Assembly: GCA_003260075.1 (NCBI GenBank)
Contig: QLIY01000084.1
Location: 202,352 to 266,351, forward strand
Direction: 5' to 3'
DNA: 64,000 nt
Origin: Phallusia mammillata
Taxonomy: Eukaryota; Chordata; Ascidiacea; Phlebobranchia; Ascidiidae
Below, one piece after another: positions 54,001 to 64,000 of the stretch (position 1 is its first letter; each line of letters starts with the position of its first letter). Position numbers and translations under genes: made by a program. The notes under the pieces were generated by a model, which was not told where the DNA came from, did not search any database, and saw only the letters and a list, made by a program, of their open reading frames with translations.

Positions 54001-55795
54001 GCTTCAGAGATAAATAACCGGAAGACTGGTGATAACAATGGGTTAGTGCGATGATATCACAGAATCGTTAGCCAATCTGGGAGCTTCCCACTATCCGAAC
54101 GTTCTACCACAGTCACGTTGCCATATCGAACTGCACAAAGGGACAATGCAAGTGATACAGTCTTATCAAGAAGAAATATCAATCAGCAGTTGTTACGCTA
54201 AGATCTTACGTAGTTCCTGTAATGTCGTGACTCTTTCCTAAACGATAAGGCAGCTTACACCAAAAAAGCCTCATTTTATCTCACAAAAAACAGAATAAGT
54301 TTTATTTTACCCATACAACTTATACTCAAGAACGTTGCAGATTTGTTGTTCTTTGCAAATAATGATGATATTTTTACGGGACCATGGATCTGGTCATGTC
54401 CTTTCCCCCCCCCCCAAAAAAGCCTCATTTTATCTCACAAAAAACAGAATAAGTTTTATTTTCCCCATACAACTTATACTCAAGACCGTTGCAGATTTGT
54501 TGTTCTTTGCAAATGATAATGATATTTTTACGGGACCATGGATCTGGTCATGTCCTTTAAAAAAACATGAATCTGGTCATGTCCAAATGCCTATGATATC
54601 ATATGAAAGTTTTGTGCAACAAAAAATCGTAAATGAGTAACTGGACAGTCGTTCTGTCGATAGGACACATGAAATAGTTTCAGACGCTATTGCTGATATT
54701 CCTTCCCGGGCGGTGACGCTCGTTTCATCACTATGGAATGTTAATTGGTAATTGTGGGTATTATCGACCGATCAGGGGTGCACCTGCCCGTACCATGCGG
54801 ATGCTCATACTGCTCATCGAAACAGATCAGTTCGTAATCCGTCAAGCACATAGACTGTAGGTGAGATGAAAATCGTAATTTTAGAGCTACGTGCGGCCGT
54901 GTGGTTATTTTCGACGGCAATTAGCAGGTTTCAGGCAAAACGAACAGCATGAAACTGGCATTTAGGCGGTTGTATTTAAGGAACTGTTATGAGGTCGAAA
55001 ATCCACCTGGCGAGTTACTGAACTGTTACACTAACCAAATACTTGGGATTCGATATACTTTGAGTTGTCTGCACCCCCCCCCCCTTAGGCGGTTGTATTT
55101 AAGGAACTGTTATGAGGTCGAAAATCCACCTGCCAAGTTACTGAACTGTTAAAAAACAAATACTTGGGATTCGATATACTTTGAGTTGTCTACATATGGT
55201 ATAAAAAGCACTTTATCGCTGAGATGTATTGTTCTTCGATTGACTGATCTTAAAACCCAAAGATATAAACAAGATTTGCATGACACCAATTCTGACATAA
55301 AAACGAGAAAGGTCGATTTCTGTGTAAAATGACTCTTCGACGGATCGATTTAAAAATCTCCATTAAGTGTCGATATTGACAGAAACCTGACACTTTTTAA
55401 ACAAAGTAAATTGAAACAAAGGCTGTGAGTCAAGTGCGACCCATTAGCTGTGGGACGAATCGGTTTTAGGGAGATTTCCACGTCCTTGGGATCTGTCTAG
55501 CCGGAAATGCATTTACAGGCGAAACCTCTACACCAGAGTGTCTGTCGGAGATACGGGTATTGGGATGGATGATAAGCAAACGACTTGGACTCACTTCAAT
55601 GAAAAAAAGAACTAAGTAGCCGGATAGACTGGTGGTGATAGTAAGCTATCCTGACGATTTTAGCCTGATTTTTGATAACGAGGAATGACGTTTAACAAAT
55701 ACACCGAACCAATTCACTGACAGAGGCAAAACAACATGGACGTCTTGAAACACGTTATAAAACACTTTCACGAAGACAATCAAAAATAAGTACAA
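51036..55795. other. Intergenic, no gene seen; two assembly duplications
   Basis: Nothing with coding support. 54258-54404 is repeated at 54416-54560 across eleven C (54405-54415). 54962-55073 is repeated at 55085-55194 across eleven C (55074-55084). Confidence 0.5.
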
Positions 55796-55836
55796 TTACA
55801 CCAAAGTACTACCATTACTCCCACTCACTATAGGCC

Positions 55837-56079
55837 ATGATAGATATCCTTTAGGTATTAAACCTTTACCTTTTGTATTAACGCACATGTCTGTGGGCGC
55901 AAATGTACACTTGAAGCAACTCGAAAAGTCTCTGAATTGTTTTAATTTATAGAACCTCATGGTCCGCGAACACATGGTTGGGAATCGTTGATATTCTGAA
56001 GCCCACGCACAGAAGTAGGTTTGGAACTCAAATTCCACAGAACTTCTAGTACGGTCCCAAGATAAAGACATTTTGGCGT
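55837..56079 (-). other. Candidate cysteine-containing exon, unassigned
   Basis: A minus-strand frame is bounded by an acceptor-like TATTTATTCAG at about 56080-56090 and a strong donor CCTATA/GTGAGT at about 55831-55836. It encodes MSLSWDRTRSSVEFEFQTYF, then five further cysteines. The splice-site pair is suggestive, but no family is recognised and no adjoining exon was found. Confidence 0.2.
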
Positions 56080-56333
56080 AGTCTGAATAAATATAGGGTG
56101 ATTTTACGAATCCTTGCCAGTTACGGTAACTTGGAGTCCTTTACCTTCAACGCCACTTTTTACCGCCTCAGAACTTTATATTGTCGTGAAGTCGATTTAT
56201 TTCACCAACGTCATAAGTTGTGTGGATACCGGAAACAGGAATCTGATTTTGTTTGATAACTTAGTCACAGCAAACAGCAAAAACCTTAATCATTCAGCTA
56301 CAGAAGGCACCAACTTCCCAGCATGGGTTCGGG

Positions 56334-56873
56334 CTTAAGTTTCAATAAAACGAGCATGATTTAAGCTTCACCGTACACCCAGCATATTTTTTTCGCATTT
56401 TAACTAACTTTATTAGGCCTGATTCTGTTTTTTTGCAGGGTTCGTGCCGGGTTTCGTGCTTGTTTCAGGCCTAATAACTTTGTGTTGGTATGACAGCATG
56501 CAAAATATGTAATTGTGTCGAGATTTTAGAAACTTAACATTGGAAAACGCACACCTGTTCAAATCATAACGACGGGTGGTAGCCTATTTGATAGGACCCC
56601 CCCCCCCTTAAGTTTCAATAAAACGAGCATGATTTAAGCTTCACCGTACACCCAACATATTTTTTTCGCATTTTAACCAACTATATTAGGCCTGATTCTG
56701 TTTTTTAGCAGGGTTCGTGCCGGGTTTCGTGCTTGTACTCTCAGGCCTAATAACTTTGTGTTGGAATGACAGCATGCAAAATATGTAATTGTGTCGAGAT
56801 TTTAGAAACTTAATATCGGAAAACGCACACCTGTTCAAATCATAACGACGCGTGGTAGCCTATTTGATAGGAT
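56334..56873. repeat. Assembly duplication (C11 join)
   Basis: 56334-56596 is repeated at 56608-56873 with several percent divergence, across eleven C (56597-56607). The duplicated block contains a GGGTTCGTGCCGGGTTTCGT motif that also occurs in degenerate form near 40090, 61660 and 63800. Confidence 0.8.
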
Positions 56874-57823
56874 TTCACTAATATTCAAATGGTAACCCAT
56901 AAACGCCATCTAGCGTGAGCGTAATACAACTGTATTCGATATAACCTGCAGTCTATTGCGAATCTCAAATAATTTGAGTCATTGCAGACTTAGTTTACAC
57001 ATTCTGCTTCACTGGATTCAGAGAAAACATTTGATGAATTGCTGCCAAGAGACTTTTATCTTACTGGCCGTTTTTAACAACATTAATTTTTCATGTAATT
57101 TTGCTTTATTTAAGTTAAAATTTGATTGGATTTGTATTAACGGTTAGTTTAAGATATAGGCGGAATTTCATTTCAACTTATTTTACCAAAATATCACTCG
57201 TTTCAAAGGCTCTGATATGAAGTCTCTAATTATTCAGACACGAACATAACGGGACATATAGGCTAATAAATTAGCTCAGTATGGTATAAAATATTCACCA
57301 GCATTTTAAGGGAACAACGTTGATAATAACATTAAAATATCAGTCATAACATTATATATCGTACGAACTATAACTAATCGTTATGTTCCGGCGCAATTCT
57401 TTACTTTTCATTGTGCACCGTTTAAGACCCACTTTGTTTGATCTGAAGAAGAATTTGTTTTGTTAGTGCAACAAATTGGGAAATTGTGTGAATAATTTGT
57501 TTCCTTTCCAACAACACGAACGCTAATAGAAGATAGTCAGTTGCAGCTGTTTAACGTATTTGAACATCCTGTACGTAAACAATCATCTTATTTCCCTATT
57601 GATTAATAGAGTCTACTCAATAACTTGTGTATCAAACGCACGACCGCATCTGCGTAAGACAGATTCAAGTTGTTTTGTTGGCCTGATTTTGACAGGCACC
57701 GCCAAAAACAGACATCTATATGTCATATATAAAAAGATGCTTTGATCGAACAAAATATTTTACCTAAACATTTTTTTAGAATTGAGAGCGACAAGTTCGC
57801 ACAGTTAAAGACTCAACATTGGC
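56874..57823. promoter_or_regulatory. 5' flank of the guanylate cyclase gene
   Basis: AT-rich, with no ORF supported. It presumably contains the promoter of the plus-strand cyclase gene. No specific core element can be assigned. Confidence 0.35.
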
Positions 57824-60800
57824 ATGTACGGTTTGTTACTGGAAAGTATTGTGCACTGCATTCAAAAGGAATGGGGCGAATCGCTATGGTTGCATGTAGC
57901 AAGGAAAATAGGAATCGACGGGGTTGGCTTTTCAATACACAAGGTAGGTTTGTTATTTTCCTGTCTTTTTTCGGAATGCCATAATAATGTGACTTATTTT
58001 TTTGCCAAGATGTACGACGAGACAATGATGCAAACTATTTCCGAAACCGTTTCAAACGTCGTTAATATTCCGGAGAGCGAAATCATGTTCAAGGTAGTTA
58101 TAGTTACCTGGTTATAATACAATTTTGCTTTCTTGACAGTCTTATGATTAAAGTAAACTTTTTACAACTGTTCGTTTACCCTAAATACTCTTTTTATTTG
58201 TTCTGTGTCCTTTGCAGTTCGGGGGTCATTTTGTGACATTTGTTACGAGTTATGGTTACGATCAGATTACAGAAGTGTTGGGCAGAAAGTTGTGTGACTT
58301 CATTAACGGTCTTGACAACCTGCACGATTATATCAGCAACCTGTACAAAGATATTAAACCACCCAGGTTAGTAATAGACACATATTTCACTGCTGATAAT
58401 AAAGGCAAAGCCATGCAATCATTCTTGTTTCAAATTATTACAAACCCCTAAGGTAGTAGTTCTCGAACTGTGCGTCGCGACGCCCTGGTGCGTCGTTTCA
58501 ATTTTCCAAGGGCGCCGCAGAATAGTTCTGTTTCGTGGCTTTTTGTGGTTGTATCAATAAACACAACTTTAATAATGAATTTCTTCATTCACTTTTATCT
58601 GTTGGTGCGTCGCAAGACCAAAAACTTTTCCAGAGGCGTCGCAACAAAAAAAAGTTTGAGAACCACTGGCTTAAGCTAAAGCGACCAAGCTAATTCAAAT
58701 AGCATCTTAAAAACACTGACACGTATTCTTTCTGGAAATGAAAGCTAAAGCGATGAACCTTATTCAAATAGAATTTTTAAAATGTCGGCATATGCTGCCT
58801 GGTAATAAAGTCAATCTAAAGAGATTAACCTTATTCAAATAGAGTCTTAAAAATACTGGCACCTTTACTTTCTGATAACAAAAGCAAGCCAAAGCGATCA
58901 ACCTTATTCGAATAGAATCTAAAAAATACTGGCGCATTTTCTTTCTGATAATAAAGCCAAACTAAAGCGATACTTTTGTGAAATGATACTTCTTAAAATG
59001 TATTTGTAAAGCATGTCTCTGTATAACTTCAGCATTTTTTTTAGTTTCTACGTGGAAAATGAAGACGAAGAAGGACTGACTTTCCACTACAACACTCCGC
59101 GAAATTACGTGGGTTACATTCACTATGTGCGAGGTTTGGTCTACACTGCAGCGGTGCTTTACTACGATCTCCATGACGCCGATGTTCAAATCATCAGCCA
59201 TGAAGTCCTAGGCGGTGTTCTGCACGGGATAATGAAGTAATGAACCGAATTATACACCAAGATTAGAACTTTTATTGAAAAATACTTCGTTTAAGAGGTT
59301 TGTCACATAAAGCAGCAAACAAACCTGAATTCGTTTTGTTTAGAATAACCTACAAGAATTGCTCCGTTGGAAAGCAAGACCCTTGGATTCCTGCACTTTC
59401 CAAACTTCGTTCTATAACTCCAGTTAGCGTCGACAGCGACATCGTCTTTAACTCCTTTCCCTTCTCTATTATTTTCAACGAGGTTTGAAATTTCATATTG
59501 TTGTTGCTTAATTTGAATGTGTTCACCGATATATAGGCGCTTGTAATATCTGAAACCTATTGTGGTCGTTTAACAGAAAATGCAAGTGTTGACTTGTGGA
59601 GCTGGTGTTGTGAAGACCTTTCCGACTTTGCTTGGCAAAAAGATAACCGACTTCTTCGTGCTGACAAAACCAATCGGAATGTGTCTGTCCTGGAACTTTG
59701 TAAGTCTTTGGATGTTTAATTCAAAGTGCAAAAAAACTACCACGCAAACGTGACAATGACTTTATTAAGAGTGTGTATTTAACAGATGAAAAATCGTCCG
59801 GTCAATGTCCTGGTCGAGATGACGTCAACCGTTGCATTGTGGGTAGAATACGAGGAATATCTTCGCTCGCAAGGTAAGTTAGCCATCATAGGTAGATATA
59901 TTTGCCAAGTTAATCAAAACTTATTGATTTTGATTGCGTAGAAATCCTTGATCCTGAGCACCCTCCACTTCCACCAAAGCAACGAGACGATTCCGTTTCT
60001 CTCAAATTGCGAGGAACAACAGCGTTCCTAGAGAGTTGGAATGCCGTAATATTTATGTGCACACCAATGTAAGTATGTGAGAGAAGTTAGAATCGTTGCC
60101 TTTGTTTGAAAATTTCGATCCTGAAACAAATCGTCCATCTAAGCGTTGGCATGTGGTAAACCTTTGGGAGAAAAACAAAATCTGTCTTGTGGTGGCATTC
60201 GAACCCATACTGGATCATATCCGTGGCTGGCTGGCAAATGCCTAGTATATTGTGATTTACCAACAGTGTGCCGTTATCGCTGTTAAACGTGAATGCAAGG
60301 CGAACTCCGGTGCTAAATACGTTTCCGCATATTTTTCATTTTGTTTGACTATCTATTGGTTTACGTTTCAGTTTTGATAACATGGACGTGATGAAGGAAG
60401 TTGGACTTTACATCAGCGATTTAAGTTTCCAGGATCAACTTCAGATGTTGCTCATGGCTGGGCCACAGCAGTCAGCTGAACTAAAAATCGCACTTGACAT
60501 GGTGAGCAAAATTTTCTTTCAAATATAAATTCATACAAACAGACTTAAATATGGTTTGGATTCCAGGAACAAGCAAAAACGTCTAAACTGGGTGATACGC
60601 TGGTTGACTTGGAAAAGGAAAACAACAAAGCAGATTCCCTTCTGTTTTCCATGATTCCGCAAGAAATAGCGGTTCGTTTAAAGCAGGGAGAAACCGCTGT
60701 TAACATAGCTGAGGTAAGATTGTGGTGAAAATGTACTAAGTTCTACACATCTGCTCCCTATGCAAAACCTTTCAAGTTACGACATGTTTTTTTTTATAAA

Positions 60801-62956
60801 ATCTTAAACTACGGAACTGATATAACTGAGAATGGAAAATATTTTCCGAGTAACAGAATTAATCAATGGCATTACATGAAATGTATTGGCAATATTTCGT
60901 CAAACTGGCATCTTCATGAAACTGACATGTTACGTTTGCAGATGTTCTCTGACGTCACAGTCCTATTTAGTGACGTCGTCGGCTTTACAAACATCTGCAC
61001 CAGAATCACGCCAATGGAGGTTGTTGCGATTCTAAACGCAATCTACACCGTATACGACACACTGTGTGAAAGGTGAACTTCCTAACTTACAACAAAGTAC
61101 TAAGGTTTACCAGGTTGTAACCTCTGAACTTTTTGACAGATATTCGGTGTTTAAAGTCGAGACGATTGGTGACGGTTATATGGCGGTCTCGGGCGCCCCC
61201 GTACGGACTCACTTGCACGCTCAGAGAATCTGTGACATGGCCCTTGAGATGCAGATTGGAATAGGACATGTGAAAAACCCGCTAGGAGGAGGATGTATTC
61301 CAATCCGAATCGGTAAGCATTAAAAAACGTTTCAAATTTATTTGCATAAGATTACCGCAATGATACAAAACATATCATGTGTTAGAGTTGTAAGTCAGGC
61401 TGGACTTTTCAAGGGGTCCGGGCTTTAATTTATATCTAACCGACTTGATTCGGGCCAGATTTGCCCCCCCCCCAAAAACCCGCTAGGAGGAGGATGTATT
61501 CCAATCCGAATCGGTAAGCATAAAAAACGTTTCAAGTTTATTTGCATAAGTCAGGCTGGACTTTTCAAGGGGGTCCGGGCTTTAGTTTATATCTAACCGA
61601 CTTGATTCGGGCCAGATTTAAATTCGTATCGTAATTTTACGTTGATTTATGTAACTTTTGGGCATAAATCGGGTTTGGGCCATGTTTAGGGCTTGCATTT
61701 TCTGGATCGGGTCTCAATTTCGGGCCGGGTTACAATTGGGGTTTGAATGCTTAAGTCTAAGCAAAAAAGTCTTTATCACACTCTCGCTGGGTTACAAAAA
61801 TACGAATAAAAAAATTATTCGTATCATGCTGGAAACAAATTCAGTCATTTACCATTGTTTCGATATAGGAATTCACTCCGGAGCGGTAGTTGCTGGTGTG
61901 GTGGGTCGGAAAATGATCCGTTACTGTTTATTCGGTGACACCGTGAACACTGCGTCGCGTATGGAAAGCACTGGGCGCGCTCGTGAAATTCATGTGAGCA
62001 AAGCTGTTCATGATATGCTTGCTCAAAATGACGACTACGTGTTCGAAAGTAGAGGAGTCGTTTATGTGAAGGTGAACTACTAAATAGTTGTGCTGTCTTT
62101 TTTCCCCCCCCCCAGCTGTTCATGATATGCTTGCTCAAAATGACGACTACGTGTTCGAAAGCAGAGGAGTCGTTTATGTGAAGGTGAGCTACTAAATAGT
62201 TGTGCTGTCTTTTTGTGTCACGGCCCAAAATGTGGAACATTGCATAAAATTTGCAAGATAGATAATTTAATAAAAAACAAAGGACAATATGGTGCCATAG
62301 TTTCAATAAGTGGGCCTATAGGCCTAACCTTTTATTTTAATAATTGAAGTCATTATTTCCCAATTCATCATGGCATAAAATGTTAAATACATTATGTGAC
62401 ACTGTGTGAAATACTCCGGTCTTTTTCTCTTAATAACCATTAATATTTGCAGGGCAAAGGGCAAATGAGAACATACTGGTTGAAAGTCAAAAAGGGAAGA
62501 CAAAACGCCGCAACCACCACCAACGGGTTCGTTACTAGTTCAACTTTTACAAATCGAACAACGTGTTAAATAACAAAATTTGTTGTTTGATTTTTAGTCG
62601 CCGTCACCTGGATGAACCAGAAGGACCACCCTTGCCAAATCCTGTGAATACCTCGGCAAACAGCAATGTGGTAAGCTGGTAATGGTTTATTGAAAGATAC
62701 GCTTATAAAGCAACAAAAAGCTGCAGTGAAGTGACAAGGCCCCCCCCCCCTCGGCAAACAGCAATGTGGTAAGCTGGTAATGGTTTATTGAAAGATACAC
62801 TTATAAAGCAACAAAAAGCTGCAGTGGTGTGACAAGGATGTTGGTCACAAAATGTGGATTTGTTTCTTGCAGAAAAAAGATGTGGATTACAAGTGGGAGG
62901 ACATCCTGGCCGATAAGGTTTCTTCATGTCACATGGGGGATGAAGGTACTGGGTGA
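57824..62956 (+). CDS. gucy1b2: Soluble guanylate cyclase, beta-2-like H-NOX subunit, 16 exons
   Basis: Haem-based gas sensor (NO or O2) fused to a GTP-to-cGMP cyclase. Exons: 57824-57943, 58010-58093, 58218-58366, 59045-59236, 59344-59482, 59577-59699, 59786-59873, 59942-60068, 60372-60501, 60567-60713, 60942-61072, 61140-61312, 61869-62071, 62453-62526, 62598-62670, 62873-62956. They give 678 residues plus stop. The N-terminus MYGLLLESI matches the family's MYGF start. H-NOX about 1-185, proximal haem ligand H104 (LDNLHDYI) and Y132-x-T134-x-R136. Next come an H-NOXA/PAS-like region (about 200-350), the signalling helix, and the cyclase domain (about 420-620). D444 and D488 (metal), E484 and C554 (guanine), N561 and R565 (catalysis) are all present. 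Beta-1 subunits lack the metal aspartate, so beta-2-like is the better match. The last exon could instead splice at GAAG/GTACTG into an unseen exon; no CAAX box is seen. Confidence 0.9.
58446..58676. mobile_element. 215-bp hAT-type MITE (GGTTCTCAAAC family) in cyclase intron 3
   Basis: The left end TAGTAGTTCTCGAACTGTGC (58454) pairs with the right end AGTTTGAGAACCACTG (to 58668). GCGTCGCGACGCC and GGCGTCGCAAC form the subterminal inverted repeat. The flanking 8-mers CCCTAAGG and GCTTAAGC agree at 5 of 8. The termini match the element at 28032-28452, so both probably used the same transposase. Confidence 0.7.
58673..58980. repeat. Tandem repeat, about four units of ~72-78 bp
   Basis: Successive units begin at about 58677, 58747, 58818 and 58889, with the start of a fifth at about 58964. 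Each follows the pattern TAAAGCGATCAACCTTATTC, then AATAGAATCTTAAAAATACTGGC, then TTTCTTTCTGATAATAAAGC. Units differ by roughly 10-20 percent, so the array is not recent. It sits directly beside the MITE, in intron 3. Confidence 0.75.
61272..61620. repeat. Assembly duplication over cyclase exon 12 end (C10 join)
   Basis: The last about 40 bp of exon 12 and the following intron (61272-61463) recur at 61474-61620 across ten C (61464-61473). The second copy lacks the 5' part of the exon and is not usable. Confidence 0.8.
61998..62215. repeat. Assembly duplication over cyclase exon 13 end (C10 join)
   Basis: The end of exon 13 and its donor (61998-62103) recur at 62114-62215 across ten C (62104-62113). 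They differ by single substitutions (AGTAGAGG against AGCAGAGG; GTGAAC against GTGAGC at the donor). Confidence 0.8.
62650..62835. repeat. Assembly duplication over cyclase exon 15 end (C11 join)
   Basis: 62650-62739, with the exon 15 end TCGGCAAACAGCAATGTG and its donor, recurs at 62751-62835 across eleven C (62740-62750). Confidence 0.8.
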
Positions 62957-62970
62957 CTATTAAACATAGA

Positions 62971-63373
62971 CAGGGTTGCCATACCGTCCTTATTTCCAAT
63001 ATTTGTCCTTATTTGGAAGGACAAGGTCTTAGTAAAATTTAATGCCCTTATATACTAAGAAATGTCCTTGTTTTTCACCTGGGTCCTTATTCTGTCTTAT
63101 TTTCAACAATAACAAGGAACAAACTTGAAATGGCAGTCAAATCCCTGCTGCAGATAAAAGTAAATCTAGACCTGAGCTGTCGTGAGATGCACGAAGTATT
63201 TTTACGAACAAAGAGTTGCTGGAAAAGATTGTTTTTGGCCAAAAAATATGGCATATGCTAAGGCATGGCTCGTTTTAATGCAAAGATTTGTTTGAAGACG
63301 TTTGTTTCGTTTCGTATGAAAATTTATTTTTTCGGTTGTCCTTGTTTTGGGCTCCATGTCGATGGCAACCCTG
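62971..63373. mobile_element. ~400-bp hAT-like MITE downstream of the cyclase gene
   Basis: Ends CAGGGTTGCCAT (62971) and ATGGCAACCCTG (63362-63373) are a perfect 12-bp inverted repeat. Words such as GTCCTTATTT and GGTTGTCCTTG recur inside, with no coding frame. Flanking 8-mers (AACATAGA, CATATATG) do not give a clean target duplication. Confidence 0.65.
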
Positions 63374-64000
63374 CATATATGCTACTTTAGTTGTACAAAG
63401 TTGATTTGATCTAGAAAATAGTCTATGTCACTGTGCCAGGTCTGCCAGACCCGATACATCGTAGGCTAAATAGGAGTTGTGTCAATACTTCATGCAAGTT
63501 TTAATTCGATAGTTTTACCAATATAATGATCAGATCAAAATCGTCCTAAGTAACCACACCTATCCGAAAATCGCCTTAATTAGATCATCAGTGAATGTCA
63601 AAATTGAGTTGGATATAAACATACTTAAACTTTTTTAGTCGAACGCCAAGCATTTTATCTTAATAATATTCAATGTGGGCGACTTGCACTACACATCTAT
63701 TGTAGTAGNCAATGTGGGCAAGCTTGCACTACACATATATTGTAGTAGTCCATACACCCTCCACATTGATCCTTGAAATAGTTGACCAGAGTTCAGGCCG
63801 GGATTTTTGGGCCGGGTTCAGGCTTAGGTTCTTCAAAAAAAAAAAAACTTTACACTCTGTGACAGTATTTTTTGAACAAATTTAACTACCGAAGAAGCCA
63901 GCTGCTGGGCCTGACCTAATGCCAAACAGCCCAAAAACGTCTTGTCCAAGACCAATTGTCTATTGTGTTTGTTGTCTTGGTCTTTCCTGGTGCTGCAATG
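63374..64000. other. Right edge, no gene seen; single-N join
   Basis: A single N at 63709 separates two near-identical 45-bp copies (CAATGTGGGC ... CTATTGTAGTAG), another unmerged contig overlap. A GGCCGGGATTTTTGGGCCGG motif near 63800 belongs to the dispersed GGGCCGGGTT repeat family. Confidence 0.55.

Overview
The window reads as animal nuclear DNA from a tunicate, most likely a Ciona-like ascidian. Introns are short and AT-rich with GT-AG borders, genes are dense, and all the genes are metazoan families. Many short near-duplicate blocks differ by a few percent and are joined by 10-12 nt runs of C or G. I read these as two haplotypes of a very polymorphic diploid stitched together by the assembler. 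The species is inferred, not shown. No prokaryotic feature is present.

Layout. 1-940: 3' flank of RACGAP1. 941-6363 (-): 17-exon RACGAP1, the centralspindlin RhoGAP. 6709-7119 (-): intronless histone H3.3, 345 bp upstream of RACGAP1 on the same strand. 7120-7999: divergent intergenic region. 8000-11398 (+): CCDC89-like coiled-coil gene, 8 exons. 12440-25015 (-): DPP8/9, a cytosolic serine dipeptidyl peptidase; 20 exons give an intact 908-residue protein. Its last intron carries a hAT-type element nested inside another hAT-type element, plus a 756-base assembly gap, and several of its exons are repeated by assembly duplication. 26797-27357 (+): intronless BAG1 (ubiquitin-like plus BAG). 27358-31700: repeat-rich spacer with a hAT-type MITE, a foldback element built of ~20-bp units and a decayed BAG1 fragment. 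31702-43774 (-): ADAMTSL5-like secreted matrix protein (TSP1, Cys-rich, spacer, Thr-rich linker, NTR), 13 exons, 611 residues. 43775-57823: about 14 kb with no convincing gene. 57824-62956 (+): soluble guanylate cyclase beta-2-like subunit (H-NOX to cyclase), 16 exons. 62957-64000: repeats.

The genes do not form a pathway. The left half holds broadly used cell-biology genes (cytokinesis, chromatin, proteolysis, Hsp70 co-chaperone) in CpG-poor sequence. The right half holds cell-type-specific genes (extracellular matrix, NO/gas signalling) in visibly CpG-richer sequence. This fits the mosaic DNA methylation known in ascidians.

Exon borders were placed by hand from reading frame, splice consensus and remembered family sequence. 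Summed exon lengths are divisible by three for every multi-exon gene. No new multi-gene system was found. The most interesting points are the fully catalytic H-NOX cyclase with a Y-x-T-x-R haem motif, the nested hAT elements, the foldback element, and the haplotype-join artefact that creates false duplicate exons.
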